Origin: PALSA-1353 sp036267155
GTDB lineage: Bacteria; Planctomycetota; Phycisphaerae; Tepidisphaerales; Tepidisphaeraceae
Length of the DNA stretch: 64,000 nt
Assembly (NCBI GenBank): GCA_036267155.1
Contig: DATAWP010000031.1
Span: 124,001 to 188,000 of the forward strand
Reading direction: 5' to 3'
Under the pieces are notes generated by a model. The model had not been told where the DNA came from, did not search any database, and saw only the letters and a program-made list of their open reading frames with translations. Position numbers and translations under genes: made by a program. This document shows, one piece after another, positions 33,568 to 40,845 of the stretch; positions within the stretch are counted from its first letter, which is position 1; each line of letters opens with the position of its first letter.

Positions 33568-33897
33568 TCATCGCCGGTAGTAATACGGTACGCCGCGGTG
33601 ATATCTCACGGCCGGGCGAACATACGAGTATCGATGGTAATAGTGGCTTCTCAGATAGTTGTATGGGTAGTAGTACGTGAACGCCGGCGCCGGTGCGTAC
33701 GCGATGGGCGGGGCAACCGTCACTACGGGTGGAGATACGGTGACCGTCGGAGCAAAATAAGCCGGGCCCGCGAAGAGCGCCGGAGCGAACAGCGGCAAGC
33801 CGAAATGAAAACCCCAAAAGAAATGAGGCCGTGCCGATGCAATGCTCGGCAAGATGGCCATCAAACCGCTGGCGGCAAGCATCGCAAGACGTTTCAT
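33568..33897 (-). CDS. Small exported Tyr/Pro-rich protein
   Basis: 109 residues. Signal peptide MKRLAMLAASGLMAILPSIA, then FFWGFHFGLPLFAPALFAG, a Val/Thr/Pro stretch and a C-terminus very rich in Tyr, His and Arg (YYYPYNYLRSHYYHRYSYV). Similar exported, Tyr-rich low-complexity proteins are common in planctomycetes; function unknown. AAAGGAGC before the ATG at 33897 supports this start. Confidence 0.7.
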   Translation of the reverse strand: MKRLAMLAASGLMAILPSIASARPHFFWGFHFGLPLFAPALFAGPAYFAPTVTVSPPVVTVAPPIAYAPAPAFTYYYPYNYLRSHYYHRYSYVRPAVRYHRGVPYYYRR

Positions 33898-34039
33898 GGC
33901 AAAGCTCCTTTCAATCCTCATTCTTTGGACCGGCATCAGCAAACCCGGTTGGTTTATCTTTTTGCCGTCACCATACGAACGCGCCAAGCGAATCCGAGAA
34001 GTGCAAGAGTTCTAAGATATTGTCAAATAATCGCTTGCG

Positions 34040-35164
34040 CTATCCATTTCGCTCCACAACCAGATTATCGCGATGCACCGCCTCGTCATACGCGGCTTCG
34101 GCGAGCAATTCCCGGACTTGCTGGGTCTTCTTGCCACGAACCCGGTCCATGTCGCCAGCCGAGTAATTGCTCAGCCCCCGCGCAATGGTCTTCCCATCGG
34201 GCCCCTGGATCGCAACGACATCTCCCCGCGCAAATTCCCCCTCCACTTTCACGATCCCCGCGGGCAGCAAACTTTTATTTTGCTCCACCAGCGCCCGGCG
34301 CGCGCCCTCATCCACCATGATCGTTCCCGCGGGCCGCACCGCGCCGATCCATCGGCTGCGCGACGACCGCTTCTTGGCTGCCGCGGGAGTGAACAGCGTT
34401 CCCAATTCCTCGCCGGCCAACAGACGCGGGAGAATCCGATCGATTCGCCCATCGGCGACGATCATCGCGTCGCCGGCATCGTTGACCATCTGTGCCGCCT
34501 GAAGCTTCGAATCCATCCCTCCCTTGCCGAAATCCGATTTCTCCTCGCGGACCAGGCTCCGCCCATCCTCCGCCCGCTTGACCAGCCGCACCGGCTTGTC
34601 GTCCTCGCCCAGCAATCCATCCACCACCGTCAGCAGCACTAGAAGGTCTGCGCGCATCGCGTGTGCCAGAAGCGCCGCCAGGATATCGTTGTCGCCGAAG
34701 GTGATCTTCACCAACTCCGCGGTGCTGACCGTGTCGTTCTCATTGACGATCGGGATCGCGTTCATTTCGTGCACGGCGGAGATCGTGTCGCGTAGATTCA
34801 AAAATCGCGTTCGATCGTCGATGTCCTGGCGCGTCAGGAGCATTTGGGCCACCGCCAACTGGTGCGGCTCAAACGCGTCGGCCCAGATGTCCATCAGCCG
34901 CCGCTGACCAACCGCGGCGATCGCCTGTAGTTTCGCCAAATCTGTCGGCCGCTGGTTCAGTCCCATTTCCCGCAACCCGCAGCCGATTGCCCCGGAGCTG
35001 ACGATCGTTACCCGCACCCCATCGCGGCGCAGCCGTGTCACCTGTTCGGCGATATTCGCCACGAACGGCGCATCAATCCGCCCATCGCTGTCGCTCAGCA
35101 GTTGCGTGCCGAGCTTCACCACGACGCTGCGGACGTTTGCGAGATATTCGCTGCGGCTGCCCAT
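34040..35164 (-). CDS. proB: Glutamate 5-kinase with PUA domain
   Basis: 374 residues from the ATG at 35164, which has GGGGA 5 nt upstream; an ATG at 35176 is possible. SVVVKLGTQLL and IVSSGAIGCGLREMGL form the phosphate and substrate site of the amino-acid kinase fold; NENDTVSTAELVKITFGDND binds glutamate; KGGMDSKLQAAQM is typical of ProB. The C-terminal 80 residues form the PUA domain. It phosphorylates glutamate in proline synthesis. proA is not in the window. Confidence 0.93.
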   Translation of the reverse strand: MGSRSEYLANVRSVVVKLGTQLLSDSDGRIDAPFVANIAEQVTRLRRDGVRVTIVSSGAIGCGLREMGLNQRPTDLAKLQAIAAVGQRRLMDIWADAFEPHQLAVAQMLLTRQDIDDRTRFLNLRDTISAVHEMNAIPIVNENDTVSTAELVKITFGDNDILAALLAHAMRADLLVLLTVVDGLLGEDDKPVRLVKRAEDGRSLVREEKSDFGKGGMDSKLQAAQMVNDAGDAMIVADGRIDRILPRLLAGEELGTLFTPAAAKKRSSRSRWIGAVRPAGTIMVDEGARRALVEQNKSLLPAGIVKVEGEFARGDVVAIQGPDGKTIARGLSNYSAGDMDRVRGKKTQQVRELLAEAAYDEAVHRDNLVVERNG

Positions 35165-35487
35165 GACGATCCCCATTGTCGCATCTGAGTCTGCTCTTTC
35201 AAATCAGAGATGGACTGCCGAAACTCTAACGGCGCATGAGCAATAGCGCAATTTTCTATAAACAATTATTTAACATATAGATACGATCTAAAAATGCGAC
35301 GGTTACGGTGGCGTAATGTTAAAATAGTGAAGATTTAAAATACATATCTCCGATACCTAGATTGTCGCAAGTTATCCATTTTAACATGCGGCGAGTGAAC
35401 AACAGGCGGCACGGAAGCCTCTGAATCTTTTAATTTTGTTCCTCAGGATTAGGAAATTCCTGGAGAACCTATTGGAGATCCGTGCCA
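35165..35487. other. 323-bp AT-rich intergenic region between proB and the B12-binding-like gene
   Basis: Noticeably richer in A/T than its surroundings, with several TAAAAT/TATAGA-like hexamers (for example near 35329-35336) but no convincing -35/-10 pair. A ribosome site (TTGGAG) ends the region. It holds no clear cobalamin riboswitch (no B12-box-like motif was recognised) and no coding frame of note. It probably carries promoters for both divergent genes. Confidence 0.5.
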
Positions 35488-36267
35488 ATGAGCTTGTCAA
35501 TCCCCAGCACCAGTCTTTCTCAGCGTTACCTTAAACCATTGCTTGAAGGCGACCGCGTTCAATGCCGGCAGGTAATTGAACACGCGTTGTTTGAAGGCGC
35601 TTCGGCTTACGAGCTGATGACCGAGTTGCTCTGGCCCACGATGGAACTGGTTCAAGCCCATTACCGGGAGGACCGCATCACACAGAGCACGCTGAATCTG
35701 GCCACCCGGCTCAATCGCAGCATCACCGACCAGGTTTCCTCCCGGTTGGAACGGCAACCGAGCAACGGCCGCAAGGCCCTGATCTTCTGCGGCTCGGATG
35801 AGCCGGAGGAACTCGGCGGCCAAATCACCGCCGACCTGTTCGAGGCAGATGGCTGGGAGGCACGCTTCGCCGGCGGCGGGGTGCCCGATGACGAAGTCCT
35901 CAAGCTGATTGGCGATTACCGTCCCAATCTCCTGGTCATGTTCGGAACATTGCCCAGCGGCGTCCCGTCCGTCCGAAAATTGATCGACTATCTGCGCGAA
36001 GTGAACAGTTGCCCGGACATGCAGATCATGTGCTGCGGCGGCATCTACAAGCGGGCCGAGGGATTGGCCGAGGAGATCGGCGCCGATCTGTACGCTTGCG
36101 ACGGCGCCCACGCGGTGCAGATTGCCAATGCCAACCCCACGCGCAAAGCGACGGTGGACCAGCAAACCGTCGGCCGGACCCGCCGGATTCGCAAGGCCGC
36201 CGCACGCAAGGCCGCCACGGCTCACCGCCAATTGGTCAAAACCCGCACCGGCGACGAGAACGAATAA
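35488..36267 (+). CDS. B12-binding-domain-like regulatory protein without the ligand histidine
   Basis: 259 residues. Residues 10-90 form a helical cap like B12-binding_2; 95-215 form a Rossmann domain of B12-binding type: KALIFCGSDEPEELGGQITA, LLVMFGTLPSG and MQIMCCGGIYKRA (third-loop GG). In true cobalamin proteins the first loop is ExHxLG or DxHxxG; here the His is replaced by Glu (about residue 107), so cobalt ligation by His is not possible. A basic tail (RRIRKAAARKAATAHRQL) might bind nucleic acid. Start: ATG at 35488, 10 nt after GGAG; a GTG at 35482 is too close to it. A strong terminator follows. Confidence 0.75.
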   Translation: MSLSIPSTSLSQRYLKPLLEGDRVQCRQVIEHALFEGASAYELMTELLWPTMELVQAHYREDRITQSTLNLATRLNRSITDQVSSRLERQPSNGRKALIFCGSDEPEELGGQITADLFEADGWEARFAGGGVPDDEVLKLIGDYRPNLLVMFGTLPSGVPSVRKLIDYLREVNSCPDMQIMCCGGIYKRAEGLAEEIGADLYACDGAHAVQIANANPTRKATVDQQTVGRTRRIRKAAARKAATAHRQLVKTRTGDENE

Positions 36268-36310
36268 CCAACGACGTCGATAATTCCTTTCCCATGCACG
36301 GATGCATTGA

Positions 36311-36344
36311 CCCGCGGCGAGCCTTCACGGCGCCGCGGGTTTTT
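36311..36344 (+). terminator. Rho-independent terminator of the B12-binding-like gene
   Basis: CCCGCGGCG, an 11-nt loop and CGCCGCGGG form a perfect 9-bp stem followed by TTTTT, 44 nt after the stop codon. Confidence 0.85.
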
Positions 36345-36456
36345 AATGTGGTGATGCCATCGGCTGGAGTTGAGATGCGTGTCCGGCCGGCACGAAAAAC
36401 ATAACCGATAAAAATCTACTGTCTCAACCTCCGCCGCCCGGCTAAAATGCCCGCCT

Positions 36457-36861
36457 ATGAAAAAGACCGTGATCTCATCTGTATTACGCCTGATCGTCAC
36501 TGTTTCCCTGCCGATTGCTTTGGCCGGCTGCCTGGTGCCCGAACAGCCGGTTGCACCGCCGGCGAGCCCTGCTCAGCTTGCCGCTATCCGCAGCCAGTAC
36601 AGGAGGGCCGACCCTCAGGCCCGCGTCGGGCTTGTGACGGCCGTGCTGCCCTCGGCCCATCTCGCTTCCGTTGCAAGTGTGCCGGTGAAGGATTTCACCG
36701 TCGGCGACATCATTACATTCATCGATTCCAATCAAAAAATTCTGGCCATGGGACATGTGGAGACCATCAACCCAAACTCGCTCACCGTTCGCTATGACCC
36801 GCCGGGCAAGAACGGCCGCGACCCGGCTTCCGGCGACCTCGCCGTCCGGGCGATCCATTGA
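36457..36861 (+). CDS. Predicted small lipoprotein, 134 residues
   Basis: The signal ends SLPIALAGCLVPEQP, a lipobox with Cys at about residue 25. After a Pro/Ala-rich linker, a small beta-rich domain contains ARVGLVTAVLPSAHLASVAS, FTVGDIITFIDSNQKILAMG and NPNSLTVRYDPP. The repeated valine-glycine turns suggest an SH3-like or barrel-type domain. No family assigned. It is followed 16 nt later by the Maf reading frame. Confidence 0.7.
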   Translation: MKKTVISSVLRLIVTVSLPIALAGCLVPEQPVAPPASPAQLAAIRSQYRRADPQARVGLVTAVLPSAHLASVASVPVKDFTVGDIITFIDSNQKILAMGHVETINPNSLTVRYDPPGKNGRDPASGDLAVRAIH

Positions 36862-36877
36862 ATAGGGGGATGCGGAT

Positions 36878-37483
36878 ATCAATCCCACGCCGCCGCGACT
36901 TCGGCTGATCCTCGCCAGCGCCTCGCCGCAGCGGCAACGGCTGTTGCGCCAGGCCGGCTATGAATTCGTGACGTACCCCGCCGGCATCGACGAATCAGCC
37001 CTCGCCCGCAATATCGCCCCGGAGGACGCTGCTGTGCGGATTGCCCGCGCCAAGGCCCAGGCGATTGCCGACAAATTTCCCGATGACGTGGTGCTCGCCG
37101 CTGATACGATCGTCGCCCTTGGCGAGACGATCCTCGGCAAGGCCGACGACGCCGATCATGCCCGCCGAATTCTGGGCGCGTTGTCCGCCACGACGCACCG
37201 GGTCATCAGCGGCGTCGCCGTCATCCATCGCGGGGCGTCGCTTTTATTGTCGCAATGCGTGATCTCCACCGTTGAAATGAAGCCGCTCAGCCCCGAGCAA
37301 ATCGATGCCTACATCGCCACCAATCAATGGCAACGCAAGGCCGGCGCCTACGGCATCCAGGACCCAGACCCCTTCGTCAGCCGCACCGGCGGCTGCCTGA
37401 CGAACATCATCGGCCTGCCGATGACAACGACGCAAAGGATGCTGGCCCAGGCGGGGATAGACAGAATAGTGGTTAGTGGTTAG
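36878..37483 (+). CDS. maf: Maf-type nucleotide pyrophosphatase (start codon unclear)
   Basis: About 200 codons. LILASASPQRQRLLRQAGYE is the Maf N-terminal loop; DDVVLAADTIVALG holds the catalytic Asp; QRKAGAYGIQDPD and the final NIIGLPM complete the family motifs. Maf proteins hydrolyse non-canonical nucleoside triphosphates. No ATG, GTG or TTG precedes LILASASP in frame: a stop occurs at 36863, and the first TTG (36944) lies behind the essential motif. A start at ATC 36878 or CTG 36905, or a small frameshift after the ATG at 36870 (which follows AGGGGG), would resolve this. The last codons and stop lie in heptamer repeat DNA. Confidence 0.75.
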   Translation: MNPTPPRLRLILASASPQRQRLLRQAGYEFVTYPAGIDESALARNIAPEDAAVRIARAKAQAIADKFPDDVVLAADTIVALGETILGKADDADHARRILGALSATTHRVISGVAVIHRGASLLLSQCVISTVEMKPLSPEQIDAYIATNQWQRKAGAYGIQDPDPFVSRTGGCLTNIIGLPMTTTQRMLAQAGIDRIVVSG

Positions 37484-37551
37484 TGATTAGTGGTTAGTGA
37501 GGCGCCGTTATCGTCTTTATTTTTCTAACCACTAGCCACGAACTACTATTC
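37464..37551. repeat. Degenerate heptanucleotide repeat locus A with inverted partner
   Basis: Units GTGGTTA, GTGGTTA, GTGATTA, GTGGTTA run from 37469 to 37496. After 28 nt come the complementary units TAACCAC, TAGCCAC, GAACTAC and ACTATTC (37526-37551). Left and right arms match at 23 of 27 positions as an inverted repeat. The left arm supplies the last five codons and TAG stop of Maf. Confidence 0.65.
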
Positions 37552-37580
37552 TTTCCGTCCTCGTTGACATCTTCTCGCTT

Positions 37581-37889
37581 GTGTGCGGCTTCACGGGCTG
37601 GTTTTATCTGTTTTATTCCAAAGCCGCCCAGAAGCTTGTTCCCATCGAATCGGTTCGCCGCAACGCGCTGCGGACCGCCCTGCGGAGGGTCTGCGGCGCT
37701 GCGATGTTTCTGCTGGGCATCGCTTGCTACGCCGGCTTCAACACCGTCGATGACCGGCACACGCCTCGCGCCTATGTGGCGGTCTGGCTCGGGGTGATGT
37801 TTTTACTGCTCATCATCGTTCTCCTCGTTGCCGCTGACATTCATCTAACCCGTAAACTTCGTCATAAGCCTCGGAGCGGCCCATCATGA
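37581..37889 (+). CDS. Small three-helix membrane protein
   Basis: 102 residues from a GTG at 37581. Helices: GFTGWFYLFYSKAA, CGAAMFLLGIACYAG and a long one, VAVWLGVMFLLLIIVLLVAA, with Arg/Lys-rich cytoplasmic ends. The stop overlaps the DUF192 start (ATGA), which supports it as a real gene in an operon. The start is uncertain: the frame stays open upstream into repeat DNA. Function unknown. Confidence 0.6.
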   Translation: MCGFTGWFYLFYSKAAQKLVPIESVRRNALRTALRRVCGAAMFLLGIACYAGFNTVDDRHTPRAYVAVWLGVMFLLLIIVLLVAADIHLTRKLRHKPRSGPS

Positions 37890-38347
37890 ACCGACGCGTT
37901 AGGCACATCCTCGCATTTTTGCTGGCCGCCGCTCTGATCGGCTGCGATCAGCATCCCGCCGGTTCCCTGCCCGTCACGCGCATGCAGATTGGAACCGAAA
38001 CGTTCGACCTCGAAATCGCCACCAGTTCCCACGATCAGGAAGTCGGCCTGATGCACCGCGACCACCTGGATTCCGATCATGGCATGCTCTTCATATTTCC
38101 AGACGAGGCGGAGCGGGATTTTTGGAACAGCGACGTCCATTTTCCGCTAGACCTGATTTTTCTCGATGCGGGGGGGAAGATCGTCAGCCTCAAGCATCTG
38201 GACGCCTACAGCGTCAAGAACGTCCCCAGCGAGGCAAGGGCCAAATACACCATCGAACTCAACGCCGGCACCGTCGCGCGGTTGAACCTGAAACTGGGGG
38301 ATCGCCTGACTCTGCCGAAAGACGCGATCAATCCGCCGGGCCAGTGA
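37886..38347 (+). CDS. DUF192 family lipoprotein
   Basis: 153 residues. Signal ILAFLLAAALIGCDQHP with a lipobox Cys at about residue 20. The mature part is DUF192: FDLEIATSSHDQEVGLMHRD, MLFIFPDEAERDFWNSDVHF, PLDLIFLDAGGKIVSLKHLD and a final LGDRLTLP. DUF192 is a small exported or envelope domain of unknown role. Coupled by 4-nt overlap to the preceding membrane protein gene. Confidence 0.88.
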   Translation: MNRRVRHILAFLLAAALIGCDQHPAGSLPVTRMQIGTETFDLEIATSSHDQEVGLMHRDHLDSDHGMLFIFPDEAERDFWNSDVHFPLDLIFLDAGGKIVSLKHLDAYSVKNVPSEARAKYTIELNAGTVARLNLKLGDRLTLPKDAINPPGQ

Positions 38348-38418
38348 CGCCGGCTCAAAATCTCCTCTCGTTTTCAAGTTTCTATCTCCCATAGCCGACA
38401 TCGGATGCAGAGGAATCC

Positions 38419-39330
38419 GTGCGCATCCAATCGACCGAACCCATTTCGACCGAACCCATTCTTGACCCGCCGGCGGGCTCAAACCCGGTCGCGGGTCAAG
38501 TCGAGCAGCTCGAAGCGGAATTGGCTTCGCTTCGCCAGCAGATCAATTTTCTTCATCGCCGCGATGAAACGCTGAACTTTTACATGCACCGCCTGGACGA
38601 AGAGCTGCGTCTGGCCGCCCGGCTCCAGCAGGATTTTCTTCCCAAGACCCTCCCGCAGGTTGGGCCGATCCATTTCCATACCCTCTTCCGCCCGGCCGGT
38701 TACGTCAGCGGTGATTTGTACGATGTCGCCCGGCTCGACGAAGCGCACGTGGGCTTTTACATGGCCGACGCCGTCGGTCACGGCATGCCCGCGGCCCTGC
38801 TCACGATGTTCATCAAGAATGCTCTGGTCACCAAGCAGATCACCACCAAGGGATATCGCCTGCTGGATCCCGGCGAAGCGCTCGGCGGCCTCAATGCCGC
38901 GCTGGTCGAGCAGAAGCTTAACCACGCCACCTTCGCCACGGCGATCTACGGCATGGTGAATACCCACACGCTCATGTGCCGCTTTGCCGGCGCCGGCCAT
39001 CCCCGGCCGCTGCTGGCGCGAGCCGATGGAACTGTTTTGGATCTCGAATCCGAGGGCGGGCTGCTCGGTATTTTCCCCGACGAACAATATCTCGACGCCC
39101 AAATCCAACTCCGCGTCGGCGACCGCCTGTTCGTTTACACCGACGGCATCGAAGTCGCCTTCGCAGATGATCAGTCTCTCAACACGCAGCAGTGGCGCAC
39201 GGAACTCGAGCGCCGCCGCGACATGCCCACCGAACAACTCCTTCAGGAGTTGTCCGACAGTCTCGACAAGGAAACCGGCAGCTTGCAGCCAAAGGATGAT
39301 CTGTCGATCATCGTGCTGGAAGTGAAGTAA
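38419..39330 (+). CDS. PP2C-type serine phosphatase (RsbU/SpoIIE-like)
   Basis: 303 residues from a GTG at 38419 with GAGGA just upstream. Residues 28-65 form a coiled coil (VEQLEAELASLRQQINFLHR); then EELRLAARLQQDFLPKTLP, the usual switch linker of RsbU-like phosphatases, and the PP2C domain with SGDLYD (metal Asp), FYMADAVGHGMPAALL, FAGAGHPRPLL and LFVYTDGIEVAF. The final LQPKDDLSIIVLEV has the last metal Asp. Such phosphatases act on anti-anti-sigma STAS proteins. No sensor domain or STAS partner gene is adjacent. Confidence 0.9.
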   Translation: MRIQSTEPISTEPILDPPAGSNPVAGQVEQLEAELASLRQQINFLHRRDETLNFYMHRLDEELRLAARLQQDFLPKTLPQVGPIHFHTLFRPAGYVSGDLYDVARLDEAHVGFYMADAVGHGMPAALLTMFIKNALVTKQITTKGYRLLDPGEALGGLNAALVEQKLNHATFATAIYGMVNTHTLMCRFAGAGHPRPLLARADGTVLDLESEGGLLGIFPDEQYLDAQIQLRVGDRLFVYTDGIEVAFADDQSLNTQQWRTELERRRDMPTEQLLQELSDSLDKETGSLQPKDDLSIIVLEVK

Positions 39331-39643
39331 TCCGAAGTTTTTAGAACCCCCGATGCGCTTCGCAGGCCACTAATTTTGGTATATACTTTTTATCGTGATA
39401 TTCAGTTGGAACGGGGCCAACTTGAAACACATTGCACCCCGAACTCCTGGCCTATAGCTGTTTACCGCAAAACGGAATCACTCCATCTGGACAGTTTTCG
39501 GCGTGCGGCGGATCGGCTTTTTTATCGGTTGCAGTTTTCGTCACGGCCGACATCGCCGGCCCGGTGTCGCAATATAGATGATTTGCGCCCCCCGACGGTA
39601 AACAGTTACGCTATTCCGCGGCTTTCAGGAAAGTCGTGACGCA
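39331..39643. other. 313-bp intergenic region with distant inverted repeat
   Basis: CTGTTTACCG at 39458-39467 and CGGTAAACAG at 39596-39605 are exact reverse complements 128 nt apart, so the segment 39458-39605 could fold as one closed structure. A promoter-like AT stretch (TATATACTTTTTATCG, around 39379-39394) lies upstream. No convincing protein frame. It could encode a structured RNA; no known RNA family was recognised. Confidence 0.4.
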
Positions 39644-40735
39644 CTATTTGCGGGCGGTCAGGCGATCATACATCGCAATCGTTTCGGACAACTGGCGATC
39701 GAATGCGAAATGCCGGCGAATGTGCTCGGCGGCGGCGATTCCCATGCGCTGCAGAGCTGGTTTATCGGCGAGAAATTCTCCCGCGGCTTTGAGAAACGCT
39801 TCGCGATCGATCTCCACGGATCGGCCGGTTGTATTCTCAACGATCAGATCCTTGGTGCCGCTGGTACGGGTGCGGAGAACCGGGACGCCGGCGCACATCG
39901 CTTCGGCACAGGCGTAGGAAAAGCCCTCCCGCTGCGACGGCAGGAGCAGGGCATCGGCTGCGTGCAGCAGCGGAAGCGGCTCGCGATGACCGAGCATCTG
40001 AATTCGGTGATTCAGGTTTTGGTGTTCGATTTGTTTTCGGACGGCGTTTTCGTTGGGGCCGTCGCCGGCTATCAAAACCCGCAGGCGCGGCAACGCGTTT
40101 TGCGTCGTTGCGGCGAGATCGATCAGCCAGGATTCGTTTTTCGGGTCTTCCAGCCGGCCGAGATATAGAGCAACCCGATCGTCATCGGCCAGACCAAGGC
40201 TGGCCCGGGCGTTGTGTTTTGCGGCCGCGTCTGGGACGGGGAACCGCTCGGGATGGATGCCGTGCGGGATGAGGGTGATTCGCTGCGGTGGAACGTGGGC
40301 GTCGTTGACAAGCCAATCGCGGGCGTCGGATGCGGCGGCGTGGACTTGGTCGCCGAAATCGCTGAGCAATCGCCACGGTCCGCCCAGGGGAATGTGTGAA
40401 AGGTGCAACGTATAGACGATCGGCGCATGAGCATGCTTTTGGAGGCGGCGCGCGACGATAGTCGCCTTGCGATAATGGGTGTGAAGCACATCGACGGGAT
40501 TTTCGGCGAGATAACGGCGGAGGATTCGCGTCGCGGCCGCGAGTCGCAGGGGACCGCCTTTCAGCGGCGCGTCGATCCAGGGCCAGGGGGCGTTGCGAAA
40601 CATCTCGTGCCAGGCGCCCTTTTCGCCGGCAATGGCCACTTGATGTCCGGCCGCCTGCATGGCGGCGCACAGGTCGTAGAGATAGCGACTGACGCCGCCG
40701 GCATCGGAACCGGCCGTCAGATGCAGGATTCGCAT
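39644..40735 (-). CDS. Glycosyltransferase family 4
   Basis: 363 residues from the ATG at 40735 (MRILHLTAGSDAGGVSRYL), the usual GT4 beginning; an ATG at 40744 lies in repeat DNA. The donor domain has ALYLGRLEDPKNESWLID, LIAGDGPNE, MLGHREPLPLLHAADALLLP and the EX7E motif in EGFSYACAEAMCAG. It transfers a nucleotide-sugar-derived sugar to a glycan acceptor. It lies at the left border of the surface-polysaccharide locus. Confidence 0.9.
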   Translation of the reverse strand: MRILHLTAGSDAGGVSRYLYDLCAAMQAAGHQVAIAGEKGAWHEMFRNAPWPWIDAPLKGGPLRLAAATRILRRYLAENPVDVLHTHYRKATIVARRLQKHAHAPIVYTLHLSHIPLGGPWRLLSDFGDQVHAAASDARDWLVNDAHVPPQRITLIPHGIHPERFPVPDAAAKHNARASLGLADDDRVALYLGRLEDPKNESWLIDLAATTQNALPRLRVLIAGDGPNENAVRKQIEHQNLNHRIQMLGHREPLPLLHAADALLLPSQREGFSYACAEAMCAGVPVLRTRTSGTKDLIVENTTGRSVEIDREAFLKAAGEFLADKPALQRMGIAAAEHIRRHFAFDRQLSETIAMYDRLTARK

Positions 40736-40740
40736 GGGCG

Positions 40741-40796
40741 TCATTTGTCATTTGTCACCTGCCATTTGTAAAGGTGGGTGAGCCGGCGACAAATGA
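40741..40796. repeat. Degenerate heptanucleotide repeat locus D with inverted partner
   Basis: Units TCATTTG, TCATTTG, TCACCTG, CCATTTG at 40741-40768, then CAAATGA (the complement of TCATTTG) at 40790-40796. The locus lies between the divergent starts of two glycosyltransferase genes and touches the alternative start of the minus-strand gene. Confidence 0.6.
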
Positions 40797-40845
40797 CCGG
40801 TGGTCGGACTTCCGATATATAAGGGGCCTATGGCGAGCCGCTCAC

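Noticed and set aside
35165..35487. Cobalamin riboswitch before the B12-binding-like gene
   Set aside because: No B12-box-like sequence or long structured leader was recognised; the region is AT-rich and looks like ordinary promoter DNA.
39376..39639. An 87-codon frame in the intergenic region
   Set aside because: No ribosome site and no domain-like pattern; it crosses the inverted-repeat arms.
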